Shown one piece after another: positions 36,605 through 49,856 of a stretch of DNA of 64,000 bases. Position 1 is the first letter of the stretch. Each line of letters begins with the position of its first letter. Position numbers and translations under genes: made by a program. The stretch comes from Hypomesus transpacificus (lineage: Eukaryota > Chordata > Actinopteri > Osmeriformes > Osmeridae), in assembly GCF_021917145.1 (NCBI RefSeq), contig NC_061076.1, positions 2,737,832-2,801,831 of the forward strand, in the 5' to 3' direction. The notes below the pieces were generated by a model. The model did not search any database. It had not been told where the DNA came from and was given only the letters and a program-made list of their open reading frames with translations.

Positions 36605-37095
36605 GCAGAGAGAGGGTCGGAGGTGGTGGTGGGGGCAGAGAGAGGGTCGGTGGTGGTGGTGGGGGCAGACAGAGGGTCGGAGGTGGTGGTGGGGGCAGAC
36701 AGAGGGTCAGAGGTGGTGGTGGGGGCAGACAGAGGGTCGGTGGTGGTGGTGGGGGCAGACAGAGGGTCGGAGGTGGTGGTGGGGGCAGACAGAGGGTCGG
36801 AGGTGGTGGTGGGGGCAGACAGAGGGTCAGAGGTGGTGGTGGGGGCAGACAGAGGGTCGGAGGTGGTGGTGGGGGCAGGCAGAGGGTCAGAGGTGGTGGT
36901 GGGGGCAGACAGAGGGTCGGAGGTGGTGGTGGGGGCAGACAGAGGGTCGGAGGTGGTGGTGGGGGCAGACAGAGGGTCGGAGGTGGTGGTGGGGGCAGAC
37001 AGAGGGTCGGTGGTGGTGGTGGGGGCAGAGAGAGGGTCGGTGGTGGTGGTGGGGGCAGAGAGAGGGTTGGAGGTGGTGGTGGTGGTAGAGAGAGA
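36605..37095. repeat. 30-bp minisatellite, about 16 copies
   Basis: Unit GAGGGTCGGAGGTGGTGGTG plus GGGGCAGACA, period exactly 30 bp, with one-base variants. Because 30 is a multiple of three, several frames on both strands stay open (Pro-rich on minus, Gly/Trp- or Val-rich on plus); none is a credible gene. Confidence 0.97.
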
Positions 37096-37715
37096 CAGAG
37101 ATTAGGGAGGACGCCAGGTGGAGATTGGAGGTTCCGGGTGTTGCCAGGTATGTGTGTTTCGTTGAGATTGCTTGATCTCATTGGTTGATGATTAAGAAAA
37201 ACACAGGGTTGGATTGCGGCACATTGCTCAGTTTCATCCTTTAGCCTTCATCCCTGTCAGCCAGCAGACACAGAGAGCCGGCACACAGTCACTGGGAAGA
37301 GTGCGGGAGTCAGGAGGGCGGTGGACATACGTATAACCCTTCCCCTCCAGCACCAGCATGGGCTAGAGACACAACCGAGGATTCTGGAATGGCAGGCTGT
37401 GCTGTGGGAGGAAGGAGGATTTGGGGAGGCTGGAATAAAGAGGAGGCCACTTTTGCGATGCTACCTGGTAAGACAGAGAGAGACAGAGAGCAAGACAGGC
37501 AGAGGTTTGGCAGTCATGCCAAGGCCCACGCCAGAAGAAATGCACCTGGGAATATGGAAGTGCCTGTGTGTAGATGAGGTGTTGAACGTGTGTGTGTGTG
37601 TTTGGGTGTGAGCTCTCTACATATGCATGTCAACAAATGTTTTCGAGAGCTTGCGTTCATGCACACAAGTGCTTCAGCACCTATGTGTGGGTGGCTTCCA
37701 ACATCGTCAAGAGAG

Positions 37716-38070
37716 TGCATGTGTGTGTCTGTGTGTGTGTCTGTGTGTGTGTCTGTGTGTGTGTCTGTGTGTGTATGTCTGTGTGTGTGTCTGTGTGTGT
37801 GTCTGTGTGTGTGTCTGTGTGTGTGTCTGTGTGTGTATGTCTGTGTGTGTGTGTGTGTCTGTGTGTGTGTCTGTGTGTGTGTTAGAGAACACATATGATT
37901 ACACTCTTGTATTTGTATGCTGTGTGTGTTGCTTTTTGCATTTGCAGGGAGGAAAGGGAAGGTGTGTGTGGTTGTGTGTGTGTGTGGGGGGGGGGGTGGT
38001 TTGTGTGTGCAGGGATGGGTGTGTGGGGTGGGGGAGTGTGGGGGGGGGAGTGTGGGGGGGAGGGGGAGTG
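37716..38070. repeat. (CTGTGTGTGTGT)n and GT/G-run tract
   Basis: A 10-12-bp CTG(TG)n array at 37716-37884, then G-run/GT sequence at 37985-38070. Confidence 0.95.
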
Positions 38071-38099
38071 CACGTTTATATTCAGTGACATCTGTTCAT

Positions 38100-39081
38100 T
38101 ACAACTAGAGTGTGTTTATTTTTATACAGCCAGCCACAAGCAGAAAGCTCAACTGGCACCATTGGTTAATGCACCAGCCTGCCCGAACTGCACAGCAGAT
38201 TAAATATTTACAGGCAGACTGACAGAATAAAGAAAGAAGACAGGAAGATGGGTAGAAGAAACCTCTGATAGGATAATTTGTGACAAACATGCGGGCACGG
38301 AAACATGCAAATGCAGACAAACATGAGCACGAAGTGCCTATGACATTGTAACTAAATCCGGTTCACATGCTGGAAGAGGGAGAGTGAACGAGTGGCACAA
38401 AAAGCTTTGTTTTGTTTGGTGTTGTGATGCTCAGGAATAGGCTTTGATAAACTGAAACAAACTAAAGAAAAGTTTGGTTTAACAACAAACACAATTCTCC
38501 AATCCCTATGGATGTGACTCACGGTGACCAAGAATGAAATACCGAAGAAAATAATCTCGTTTACAGACAAAATGTGACAGTGACAGCTTGTCACTTGCTG
38601 TGTGTGAAGCAGTACCTGAGTTAGGTAGGAGGGGTGGTGACACGACGGCAGACAGATCCCAGACGGACTCACCAGGGAGACAGACAGAGCGGGTTGGCAG
38701 GGCTGATACCGGGGTGTGCACCAACCAGCCCAGCACACAGGACTACATCCATCTCTCCCTGTCAAAGGCAAAGGCCCAATAACTGTGTTTGCACGTGTAC
38801 AGGGTGTGCGTGAGCACCCGTATGAGTGTGGTACGGCTGTGGCTCCCATCTCCACTTTAGCAAGAACCCCCCCACCCCCGTGTCCTGTCTGTCAGGGTCC
38901 CTCTGCCCCCCCCGACCACCCCCTCCCGCCCCCCTGTGCCCTGCCCCCACCAGCATGCCCCATCCTACTCCCCAGCTCCCCTGGGAGGGCCTGCTCTGGA
39001 ATGTCGCTCATGGGGAAGAATCTTGCTGCAGGCACTCAAGATGTCGCATGTGTCTGAAAGAGTGAGAGAGAGAGAGAAAGG

Positions 39082-39132
<51 letters not shown>

Positions 39133-40252
39133 ATGAGGAAGAAAGAGGGCCGAAAAGGGACACCAGCCAGTACACTGTGAAGGGGCATTAGTGGTGTGTC
39201 TGTAAACATAACCAGATTAAAGGTTTAAAGAGTGTAGATTAACAGCATGAGGACTTTGATAAATCAACTCAGATGAGCACATTGGCAAATGGGGTCCTGT
39301 CTGCCAATGTATTCATCTTCCTCTATAGAACTGCTCTCACAAAGAAAGATGCACACTGATCGTAGCTGTTCATCATGGCCCATCATGGGTTCCTTGGAGT
39401 TTTTTGGGGGGGCACAAACTCACACTCATTAATCACTCAGACTCTGCAAACTTTTCTGTCAATTAACAATGTCTCCCTTAGCCCTCTTGAAGGAATCTCT
39501 CTCTCACTTTCTCTGTCATGCCTCTGCTGAGGCTGGAGAGTAGGAGAGGCATGCAGAGAAGAGACTTCCCAGCTCTCAACCCTTCAGCCTCAGCCTCCTC
39601 CCTGCAGAGCCTCATCTGAGCCTCTCAGCCTCTCAGCCTCTCAGCCTCTCAGCCTCGGACAGATTAAGAGATTACAAGGCAAGGCGTGCGATAAAGCTGG
39701 GTAATTCTCACGCAGACACAGAGAGCTAAGATTCCAGAGCCCTGTGCGTCCTAGCTACCCAGCGCGGCTGTGCTGCCGGGCCAGAGCACGTCCCTCTCCA
39801 TGGCGGGCTGGAAGAGGGGAGAGATGCCAACCACCAGCCTCAAACCTGCTCTGCCTGTAGTGGCTCTGGGACAAGCACTACTAAGAGAAGTTTGATGTTG
39901 TCTTAAGTGGCATTTTCTTCGCTGAGTCTGGAAGTTTTGGAAAACCTCCAGCATCGAGGGACAGCGTGGGATTCTGACAAACAACGCTCTCTGTGATGGA
40001 GAACTCTGTGTTCAAGCTGTGGGTAGGGGGGAGTCGCCAAAGTTGAGTTTGAGTCATTTAGATCTGATGAAAACTAAAGAAAACATTGAACCACTGACAT
40101 TGTCACGGGAACATCTTTTCCCAATAGCCTTACACCAGGGCACACTTATACCCATTAATCTTCACTTTCTACGCTTCTGAGACCAAAAGCAAGCTAACGT
40201 AATCCATCTCTGTAAATGCATGGTAAACAAGAAAGAGAGGAAGAGAGAGAGA

Positions 40253-40289
<37 letters not shown>

Positions 40290-41385
40290 GTGAGAAATAG
40301 ATGGCAAAGTGAATAAAGAGGAAGGCAGGGAACCAGATTTGAGCGTCCGCTCTCCAGAATAGACAGAGGACAATACAAGGCTGGCAGAGTTGGAGCATGG
40401 TGCCAGGGGGGATAGAGTGCCACATGGTGCCCCCCTGAGTGGGGGGCCAGCCTGGGGGGGGGGGGGGGCTGCACTATGCATGTGTGCCCGTGTGTGCGAG
40501 TGATTGTGTGTGTGTTTATTTGAGAGACAGTGAGAGGGTGCTTCTGTGTGTTTTGTGTGATGGAGGGAGATGGGGGGGGGGAGGGAGAGAGGGGGGGGGA
40601 GTGGGGAGGGAGGGAGGTGGAGAGAGAGGAGCAGTCCCAGTTCCCGTTTGCATCTTAAATTCCTCAACATCTGTTCATCCATCCTCCGTTGTAGTGTTTG
40701 TGCTCGAGTGTGTGTGTGGGTGTGTGTGCTCGAGTGTGTGAGTGTGTGTGTGTGCTTGTGTTTGTGTGTGTTCCCATACTTTAATTAGAGGGAGACATTC
40801 AGACAGACTCATTTTCCACAGAAACTCCAGGTAGCATGAGAACATCCCAGACACATCCACAGCACGCAGACAGCCTGGATGAACCAGTGGTCCAGTAGGG
40901 CTTCTGTGTCCGGCACAGGGGCAGCGGGTCCCCTTCACCAGCTCTACAGTCAGGAGCAAAAAACACCCAACCTTTCTCAAACACCCATGGTGCATTTGAG
41001 AACAACTGGACGACCGGCTATTGGCCACTAAACTGAACTAAGCTCAAATGAGCTTGTTTGACCTGGTTGGAGAAAGAGTCTGTTTGAGTCGTTGTGAGTT
41101 GCATGCCTGTGTGCCTGCAAGCCTTCTGGGTAATGTAGGTATACAGTATATGGAACTAGGGAGTGAGGTTCAGCCATGAAATATTAAGCTCCTGTGTGTC
41201 AATGTCAACTCCTGACTTGCGATGGCAGTTGGGGGCGAACACACACACACACACACACAAACCCTTGCCACGGACACAATGCACACACTGCATGATTACT
41301 CCAATTGCCAGATTGAGCAAATCTCATGCTGCATGCATGGCAGTACAATGCCAAATGTCATGTCATTTCAGAGCCTGTGTCAATG
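38100..41385. other. Gene desert right of NEUROD2, part 1
   Basis: Unique DNA broken by (GA)n at 39063-39128 and 40240-40290, an 8-bp TCAGCCTC repeat at about 39615-39655, and G-rich runs at 40450-40620. The stretch 39190-39480 is complex and repeat-free and could be regulatory. No exon seen. Confidence 0.4.
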
Positions 41386-41439
41386 CCATACAGCACGTAT
41401 GCCAACCTTGTGCCATACAGCACGTATGCCAACCTTGTG
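41386..41439. repeat. 27-bp direct duplication
   Basis: The unit starting CCATACAGCACGTATGCC occurs at 41386 and again at 41413, identical. A shortened echo (CACGCCAACC) follows. Confidence 0.85.
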
Positions 41440-41743
41440 CCATCCACACGCCAACCTCCTGCCACCCCCAGTGGCAATCCTGTGACCATAATCCAAACAG
41501 CTGTCAGGGTGACGAGGATTTATAAATTGTTGATTTATACATTTATAGATTCCTATTTAGTATGTGAGGGAGAGGGTCAAAAGTCACTGGTGAATTTGGC
41601 TCCAAAAACAAATCTGTCTTTTGGTTCTCCTTCAGTGGATGCAATTAGCTCGGAAACCGTTCACTGATAAAGCCCTGATTTCCGGGTTTGTTCAACTGCT
41701 TGCTTTTATATCAGCCTGTGATCAAAATCTCCCATCAGACTCA

Positions 41744-41843
41744 CCTCTCTCCCTCCTCCCCTCTCCCCCTCCCCCCTCCCCCTCCCCCTCCCCCTCCCCC
41801 CTCCCCCCCTCCCCCTCCCCTCCCCCTCCCCCTCTCCCTCTCC

Positions 41844-41918
<75 letters not shown>

Positions 41919-42200
41919 CCTCCCTCCCTCGCTCTCTCTCTCTCTCCTGATGCCTGCTGGCACTTTGGGAGCAGTGCCCCTCCAATCCCGGTGCCCCTCC
42001 CCCCTCCACCCCCCCCCTCCCCCCCCCCTCCCCCCCCCCCTCCCCCCCCTCCCCCGCTCCCCCCCTCCCTCCTCCCCCCTCCCCTTCCTCTGGATGCCAG
42101 CCGACGGCCCTCACAGTGTGGCACGCCATCTGGTGCCGCCCGCCCCGGCAACCTCCCCCCCGCCCCGGCAACCTCCCCTCGGCCCCCCCTCTGCCCCCTT
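41744..42200. repeat. C/T- and C-rich low-complexity tract
   Basis: (CCCCCT)n, then (CT)n with CCCTCC blocks, then long C runs. It creates spurious Pro/Ser and Gly/Arg/Glu frames over 200 codons long. Confidence 0.95.
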
Positions 42201-42600
42201 CCCAAACCCCCTCTATCCCCCCTCACCCCCGCCCTCCCACCCCTGCAGACAGCTACCCACAATCCCCCTCTGCCTCAGCTCCACGCCGCACAAAACAGGA
42301 GGCTTTCGCACAGATCACTTCACCCCTGATGCCCCCCGCCCAGATATGAGCGCACAAAATGCACAAAATGCACAAAATGCTTCAAATCTTCCTCAACGCT
42401 TAAACACAGCCACACAGACTTTCATAGTCCACCTTGGTTTCTGTTAGACAGCCACGTGCCAACAGCCAATCAGACAGCACACAAGACTACGTTTTGCTGT
42501 GCCCCATGAAGCATGTGTGCACACATGTGGTGCTTCAATTGGCCATGAGAAGAATCTGAATGTGATTAGTGACAGGCATCTCTCTGATATGATATTTTGA

Positions 42601-42650
42601 AAGAAAGAGAGAGAGAGGGAGAAAGAGAATTAGAAAAGAGAGAGAGAGAG

Positions 42651-42703
<53 letters not shown>

Positions 42704-42740
42704 AAGAGAGAAAGAGAATTAGAAAAGACACAGAGAGAGA
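42601..42740. repeat. (GA)n microsatellite
   Basis: GAGA repeats with AAAGAG and GATAGATAG interruptions. Confidence 0.95.
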
Positions 42741-45356
42741 GAGAGGCGGGAAAAAATATGCCAAAACTGCAATAAAACAAAGGAGAGAATAAGATGTCAA
42801 GTGAAATAGGTTGGAAAGACTGGGAAATAGGAAAAGGAGAAAGAAGATAAAGAGAGCTAAAGGTTGGAGCTCCATCCATCTTGTGTGGATACGGAGCCTC
42901 ATGCCTGGCACTTGGATCCATCAATGAGCGCAACATTAACTCTCTGGATCAGAACCAACACCCCAGATTTCCCTCCATCTCTTTACCCCTCCCCTCACTC
43001 ACTTACTCACACACACACGCGCGCACACACACGCACACACTACCACACACACCATCCCAAACATGCACAAAGACACACAGCAACACATGCTCAACACACA
43101 CACACACACACCAGCACCCTCCTGCCATGCTTGAATCTCTCGTTCACGATCATCCCTTCACCTCCCGCTTCTTCCCCCTCCTTGTTCTTCCCCCTCTTCT
43201 TCTTCCTCACTCTCTTCCTCTACCTCTCCGTGTTACTCCCCTCTCTGTCCTCCTCCCTCCTCAGCTCCTCTTTGTCTCTCGCCCCGGTCGCTGTTAATAA
43301 TTGAACTCCTGGGCTGCTGCAGGCCTGGCTCCCCTCCAGACCTCTGATTGGGAGTGTATGTGTATTCATGACAGTATGTGGCAGGGCACATGTGTGTGAT
43401 GCGCAAGGGTGAGAGAAAGACCGGGGAATGTGTTTGTGTGTGTGCGTGTGTTTGTGTGTGTGTGTGTGGCAAGTGAGGAGTCGATGTCGTTAGCCTCTGC
43501 AGTCCTGGAACTGATTCATGGAGCGGGCTGAGGGGGGGGAAGACAAACTACAATGGATTCTGTCAAGGATGTGGGGTCGAAACCAAAAGCCGAACACAAA
43601 GCTGCTATTAAACAGCTGTGGTGCGGTGAGAGGTGCTGAGAGGGTGAAAGCATGGCTTCTGCTACCACTGACGTCGGACGACACATCTCGAGTGAGCGTG
43701 TGACACGACGTGAAGCTCTCTCTGCCACCTCCCACACCTCTCTCACCCTCCCACGGTCCTGCCCACAGTCCTGCCCACAGTCCTGCCCCTGCTGGGCGGA
43801 GGAGGCAGGCCAAGCAGCATGCCTATCTCCTCCACCCTCCTCCTCCACCCTTGCCTGGCAGAACGTCCGTGTTTCCTCAGGTACAAGCTTTCAGTCGAGC
43901 CTCCTAATGAGCACAGGTGTCAACACAACATCGAAAAAAATCAACACATTTCAAACCCACACAGTTATCTGGTGTGTTCTTGTCTGCCTTCATTAAGCTG
44001 ATTATGTACACGGATGGCTGGTTCTTCTTGGGGGCTTGAGTCGCAGGGTAAACAGACATGTGGAAAGCCGCCCACCGCCTCACCAATTCGAAGGGGCCTT
44101 TGGCACAAACAGAGAGACGCGACATTAAATGACACGCACCGCCATTAGTTGTGCAGATGTACAGTAGAAGAAGGTCGACGTAGCAGACTGCGTGTGCGTG
44201 TGAATACTTGCAGGTAGACGAGGGTCGGACGTGCAGGCAGATATCCACACGCACGCTTGCGTCGGTGTAGACAGGTGGCTGTGGTAAAGAGGTGGTCCCT
44301 GAGCGAGGCTCTGCCTGTCTCTGACTGAGAGAGGGGAAGGAGTCAAAAACCTCCAGCAGCTGTCGTCCTAATTCCTCTAACGCGGTGCTTGTGCTCTGAT
44401 TAGAAAACAGATCTGGCCTCTAATTTATTCCTGACACCGGCTAATGCTCCATATCTCAATCTCTCCGTCCCTGGCCGACTGGACACACACAGAAAACACA
44501 GAATGTCCCACCACAGTGTAAATATCACCTTCCCCCCTTATGTATTTCGTTGTATGCAATTATGAATCTTCAAGAGGGTCAGATCATAATGCTATGGCTT
44601 CATCGTTACTGTGGGACTGAGGTGGTAAATGAGAAAAACAAAAAACGAGTAGACGTAAAGGCACTTGACAGTTGGTGAGCCAGGAGGAGGAGGAGGGTGG
44701 GTGCTGTGGCTAGGCCAGCCCAGTAGGGGCAGAGGTGTGAAGCCAGTGAGCAAGTGGGAGGTGAAATCAGACCTCAATGTGTCACACTGCACACAATGTG
44801 TCACCAGTCTCGGATAAGGAACGAAAGAAGGGGAGCAGAGAGAGACGGAGAGTGAGAAAGAGGGACAGACAAAGAGAGAGAGTAAAAGAGACAGCCAGGC
44901 AGACAAACAGACACATCAGTCAGAATTAGTCTTTGTTTTGCGAATGTGCCAGGTGAAACGCGTAAGAGGGCTTTTCATGTTGAACAACACGAAGAGTCCT
45001 TGGTCTCTTTGTGTGTGTGTGTGAGCGAGGGAGGGAGAGCAAGACAAGCTCTTTTATTCGCTCCCTCTCTCTCTGTCCCCTGAATCGGTCTCCAGGGACA
45101 CACTTGGCATCACTCCTCACTTTTTATTCTTGCATCGCAAACCGCTGATGTCTGAGCACAAGATGGCACAACGCACACACACACACACACACGAGCGTGC
45201 ATAAATGCACATGGATGCACTTTAACACTATTTTCACAGAGCACACCCGAACATGCATGTATATAGTCTCTCTAACACCATACCAGCCGAATATGTACAC
45301 CCTGTCAGCCCTGGCCAGGTCATTGTCAAGTGCTGAGAGGAATAAAACGTATCTAA
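42741..45356. other. Gene desert right of NEUROD2, part 2
   Basis: No exon recognised. (CA)n clusters lie near 43010-43110. A complex block at about 44345-44460 has CAGCTG, CTAATTTATT and GATTAGAAAACAGATCTGG and may be regulatory. Confidence 0.4.
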
Positions 45357-45610
45357 GACAAAAGATTTAATCATTGATTTTAGGAAACGGGTCACATGAA
45401 GAAGTCACTCTCATTAGGAGTCTGACAATAAATTGCGTAAAATCCTTTAGATATCTTGGGACAATTACTGACTGAAAACTGAGTTCTGAAGAAGATTCTG
45501 AAGCTGTGTGTGAAAAGGTGTGGTAGTATTTGTTTCGTTTAAGGATGTTCTCCCATTTTCACATTGACAAAACTTTGATGACCGTATCGTGCTTTTCTTG
45601 AATCCATTTT
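45357..45610 (+). mobile_element. Degenerate non-LTR retrotransposon (RT) fragment
   Basis: Conceptual translation gives DLIIDFRK, then after a frame break VKSFRYLGTITD, SEEDSEAVCEKV and HFHIDKTLM. This is the order of blocks at the C-terminal end of a fish Rex/Jockey-type LINE reverse transcriptase. In-frame stops and at least one frameshift show it is dead. About 250 bp remain. Confidence 0.75.
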
Positions 45611-46379
45611 GTAAAAATGTGTCAAGATGTATGAAGTCATCCACTGTAGACCAAGTCAATCTATGGGTGCAAATAAAGTTGAACTTTTACAGTGTGGAAT
45701 GGAATCATTTGTCTTGTCACTCTTTAAACACACACACACAAACTAAACACATGAGCCCTCTAAAGCATCGTAGAAGTTCCCTCAAAGCTTCAAACTAAAA
45801 TACACAGACAATGGTAAGAGCCCATGATTATGCATGTTCAGGCTCAGAGTTAAATACACAAACATTCCATCAGTGACAGCAGCAGAAAGTGAAGGATGTT
45901 CTCAAAATACCAGTGCAGCACACACACACACACACACACAGCCAAATGAACAAACATACCACACATAACGCGAGAAAAAAAAAGTAACTGTCACAAGCGT
46001 TCAAATTGCCAGCCACACACAAGCCCTCACAAACACAGACTGACAGACAGACGAGCAAAACTTCAAAAGCGACAAATAAATAAATTAAAGACAAGTCTGA
46101 TAAGGATGAATAAATAACAAGGAGAGAGCTGCAACCAGGAAACGAGAGCAAGAGAGAGGGAGCATCAGGGAGCGAGAGAGGAAGCACAAGAGGAGATAGA
46201 AAAGGGGGAGGGATGATACGAAACAATATAAATCTCTTTCAATTCTGTTGAAAGTTAACTGACACATCCTTCGAGTTTGAAAGTAAACAGTCTAAAAGAA
46301 ACTTTGCAGATAACAGTGTAAAGGTGTATTTGACATCAGCATGTAATATTTTCCTGAACAATGTTCTGCAGATAACATG

Positions 46380-46660
46380 CTGCAGAATCATGTGAAGTGT
46401 CGGCAAGTTGTGTAAGCTCCCATGAAAAGCTCGTTGACATTATTTGTCTTTCTCTTTTCGGAAAGGGTAAGAGAGTGGATGCAGTATGCAAATGAAATGG
46501 TTATTACTGCATTGCTCATCAAGCTGCGCGGAGCAGACATTAATAGGCTGATGAATATGCATGTGAATTTGTTAATTAAGTTAATTATTCTGCTGAAAAT
46601 GCATTCTTCTTCCAAGGACATCTTCCCCAGGATTCCAACCTGCTCCACTCATTAGTCATG
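46380..46660. promoter_or_regulatory. Candidate conserved enhancer C
   Basis: Repeat-free complex sequence containing a perfect POU octamer ATGCAAAT (46485-46492), CATTAATAGG, ATGAATATGCATG, TTAATTAA (46572-46579) and TTAATTATTC. It is about 15 kb downstream of NEUROD2. Enhancer function is inferred. Confidence 0.4.
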
Positions 46661-46959
46661 CGATCTTTTACACTGGGCACTGGGACAAGAAGTGAAGGGA
46701 GGAGGGAGGGAGGAAGGAGGAAGAGGTGCAGCATCCACACCATGGTGTTCCGGTCCACTACAAACAACAACAGCACCGTCAGGAAGCACTGCAAATCCTC
46801 CATGCTGAAGCTCACTTCTTCAACAGTCTGCACGACAGTGGGGAAGGTCAGAGAGGAAGGCTTTGTCTTGTAACTTGCAAACATGCTAACCTGCATGTTC
46901 ACGACTGGTACACTCCTATTGCTTCCTCTCTCTTCTTTTCTCTTTTCTTCTCTGGTAAT

Positions 46960-47105
46960 TCCCTCTCTCCTCTGGTTTTCCTCTAATTGCTTATTAAAAC
47001 CCTCTTAAATGAACTTTTTGTGCCAACTTTCCAACACATTAATTAATTGTTGTAGCCAATTAAGTGTCGCTGTGCAAATGAGCTCCAGCACAAATGGTCC
47101 TGCAG
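46960..47105. promoter_or_regulatory. Candidate conserved enhancer D
   Basis: A second cluster 300 bp further on: ACATTAATTAATTGTTG, CCAATTAAGTG, and GTGCAAATGAGC (one mismatch to the octamer). It is followed by a C run with CAC triplets at 47116-47145. Confidence 0.35.
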
Positions 47106-47725
47106 GGCTCCAGACCCCCCCCCCCCCACCACCACCACCACCCCCCTCCCTGCATGCTATCCCAGTAGCCCCTGCCTTTAAAAGCGGGTCGTGCCAACAG
47201 ACAGAAATAAGTGGACACAAAAAAAAAACACAATGTAAAGCCTTCTTCCTGTGTGTCAGGAAACAGCTCGACTCCCGGGCAGACCATAGCATCTGAAGGG
47301 TGATGGAGGTAACATCACGCGTGACGTAAAAGACTGAAAATACAATGATTAAATACAACATGTTTGGCTGCGTAAAATAACCATTTGAAAGATAACATCA
47401 GAAAGTGATCAAAGCAGGCCACGCAGAGAAACAAGGAGTTGATGGGAGGACTGGATCCAAATGACATGAATACTTTCTCCACCCTTTTTGGTGATGAGAT
47501 TGTGACACCATTTGGTACACTATAAACAGAGTGGAAATACATCTCGTGTTATGGCACCAATAAAACACTGTTGCAGTAAAGCATACATCACTAACGGAGA
47601 AGTCAATCAGCTTTCGAAACATCACATAAATAACAATGCAACCATAAAGGAAATGACAGACATAAAATGATGAGGCAAAGATGGTCAAGAGAAAACAAAG
47701 GGATGAGGGGAAGTGGGGAGAGGGT

Positions 47726-48390
47726 ATGTGTGAGTGAATGTGTGTGTGAGTGTGTGTGTGAGTGAATGGTGAATGTGTGTGTGAGTGAATGTGTGTGTGT
47801 CTGTGGGGGGGGGGGGGGGGGGGCGTGGGGCTTGTTGAAGGGGTGGGGTGGGTTGTTAATGTTCAGTTTTGGATAAGGAATACAGATTTTTCCCGCGAGC
47901 TCATGCGACTTTTGAAAGAGTTCTGAAATCCAACTTGTGTGTTCATTAGTCCGGGTGGCTTGTGCATGAGAGGGACTGTGTCTGTGGGGCCGCTGGGGCC
48001 CCCTGCCCCCCCCGTCCCCCCGTCCCCCCGCCTCCTCTCCCGGAGACGACGACACCACGACTGATCAAAGAGCCTCCGTCATCAAACTCAACATCAAACC
48101 ACAGCAGCTATGGTGCGTCGAGGCTCCTGCTCGCTCCTGGAGAACACAGGAGGAGGAAACACACACACACACAGGAGGAGGAAGCACACACACACACACA
48201 CAGGAGGAGGAAACACACACACACACAGGAGGAGGAAACACACACACACACACACAGGAGGAGGAAACACACACACACACTCACACACACACAGGAGGAG
48301 GAAACACACACACACTCTCACACACACACACACACAGGAGGAGGAAACACACACACACACACAGGAGGGGGAAACACACACACACACAGG
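47726..48390. repeat. (TGTG)n, G run, and GGAGGAAACAC repeat
   Basis: TG-rich repeats at 47726-47800 and a G18-type run near 47804-47823. After unique DNA, about nine copies of ACACAGGAGGAGGAAACAC with variable (CA)n follow at 48150-48390. Confidence 0.9.
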
Positions 48391-49445
48391 ATCACGCAAC
48401 ATCCCACCAACACGCGTGTGCGTAAGAACACGCATGCACACACAAGTCAGGCTGAGGCACGGTTGCCCAGACGACGGGGCAGCCCAATCCAAGAGGATCC
48501 AGACCCCACATTCTAGAGCCCCTGGAAGAGAGCTTGAGGAACAGAAGGTTCATGCTGCAAGCGGACGGTGCAGAATGGAGGCGCTTACCGCAACGAGACT
48601 GCCTCTCGCCGTGGAGAGGATGAGGACCCGACTGGCAGGATGGCACATTTATGGCCAGGCCCCCAACCTCGAGGTGCTCCCCTGATTGATGGGAGAGTCT
48701 AGACTGCCCCCCCCCCCCCTCTCTCTTCTCCTCAATCCTGATTTATTCTCCTTGTCTCTGTGACTTGGCACTGGAGACGGTCACTTCGTCTCCTACAGAA
48801 ACTCCCCACGGGCACATTCCCCGTCATGCTGAGCCCCGAGAGGCGATGGGGCGAAAACACACACACACACACACACACACACTCTCCACACACACACCCA
48901 CACCCCCCCACACTCACGGGCCACGCGGACACACACGGCTCTCATTCACATGCGCCAGGCGACAGGGAGGGGAAGGTGTGGCTGCTATCGACTGCACTCT
49001 AACAGATCCCTCACCCAGAGAGCTCAGCTGGGCTAGTGTCTGCTTGGTGGGGCAGGGGAGGGGGAGCGTGTCTGTAGCCATGCCAAGTGACTGGTCTGGG
49101 GACAATTGAGAGAGATGGAAATCAGAGATTTACTGACGGGCTCTTACACGATTGCGCACACGACACAACACAAAATGTGACAGCTATGAACCGTCTACCA
49201 CCTAGATTCTAAAGGTCTAGACTACACCTTTTCAAATGGCTTTGCTAAAAAACTTTGGCGAAATGTTTTGCAATATTCGGTCACTTGTTTTAAAACATTA
49301 CACGCACATTTACCTTCATCATTTCCCATTTTTAAGCATGTTGGATGGTTGTGGGAAAGTAATAAACGGTGCCACCTGGTGGTCATTATCTGAACAACCA
49401 TGAAAAGACAATTAGTCCGGATTTTAATTGGTCACATGATTTCCT
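48391..49445. other. Spacer beyond CDK12 3' end
   Basis: Unique DNA with a (CA)n run at 48857-48882. No gene recognised. Confidence 0.45.
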
Positions 49446-49451
49446 TTTATT
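49446..49451 (-). terminator. Candidate distal CDK12 polyA signal
   Basis: Minus-strand AATAAA about 1.6 kb past the exon 14 stop (51059). If used, the 31-bp minisatellite at 50385-50602 lies in the CDK12 3' UTR. Confidence 0.4.
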
Positions 49452-49820
49452 AAACTTAACCGAAAAAAACACATATTACAAAATATCATTTTTTACAGTC
49501 ACTTGACACCAGATGAGTTCATCCCCATTGCCCCTTCACAAATCAAAACAAAAACGAAACCATGGACCATTATTTCTGCATGGAACTTGTAAGTAAAAAA
49601 GAATCACACAAAAAGCTTTTGCTGCACAGTTGATCAGGGAAGAGGGGGGGGGAGGGGAGTGGGGGGCAGAGGGCCAGAGGGCAGACAGCTCAGCAGGCTT
49701 TCAGAGAGCGTCAGGAGAAGCTCCACAGCCGTCCTGGCTGAGGGGCCACGGACAGGTCGCCGTGTAGCTGGGAAAGAGTGACTTGACAGGGTTGGTGAGG
49801 TCGAAGAGAAAGCATGGAGC

Positions 49821-49856
<36 letters not shown>

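Noticed and set aside
36486-37181. 231-codon Pro-rich frame
   Set aside because: Produced by a 30-bp minisatellite whose length is divisible by three; other frames are equally open.
41688-42329. 213-codon Pro/Ser frame
   Set aside because: C/T-rich low-complexity tract; no conserved residues.
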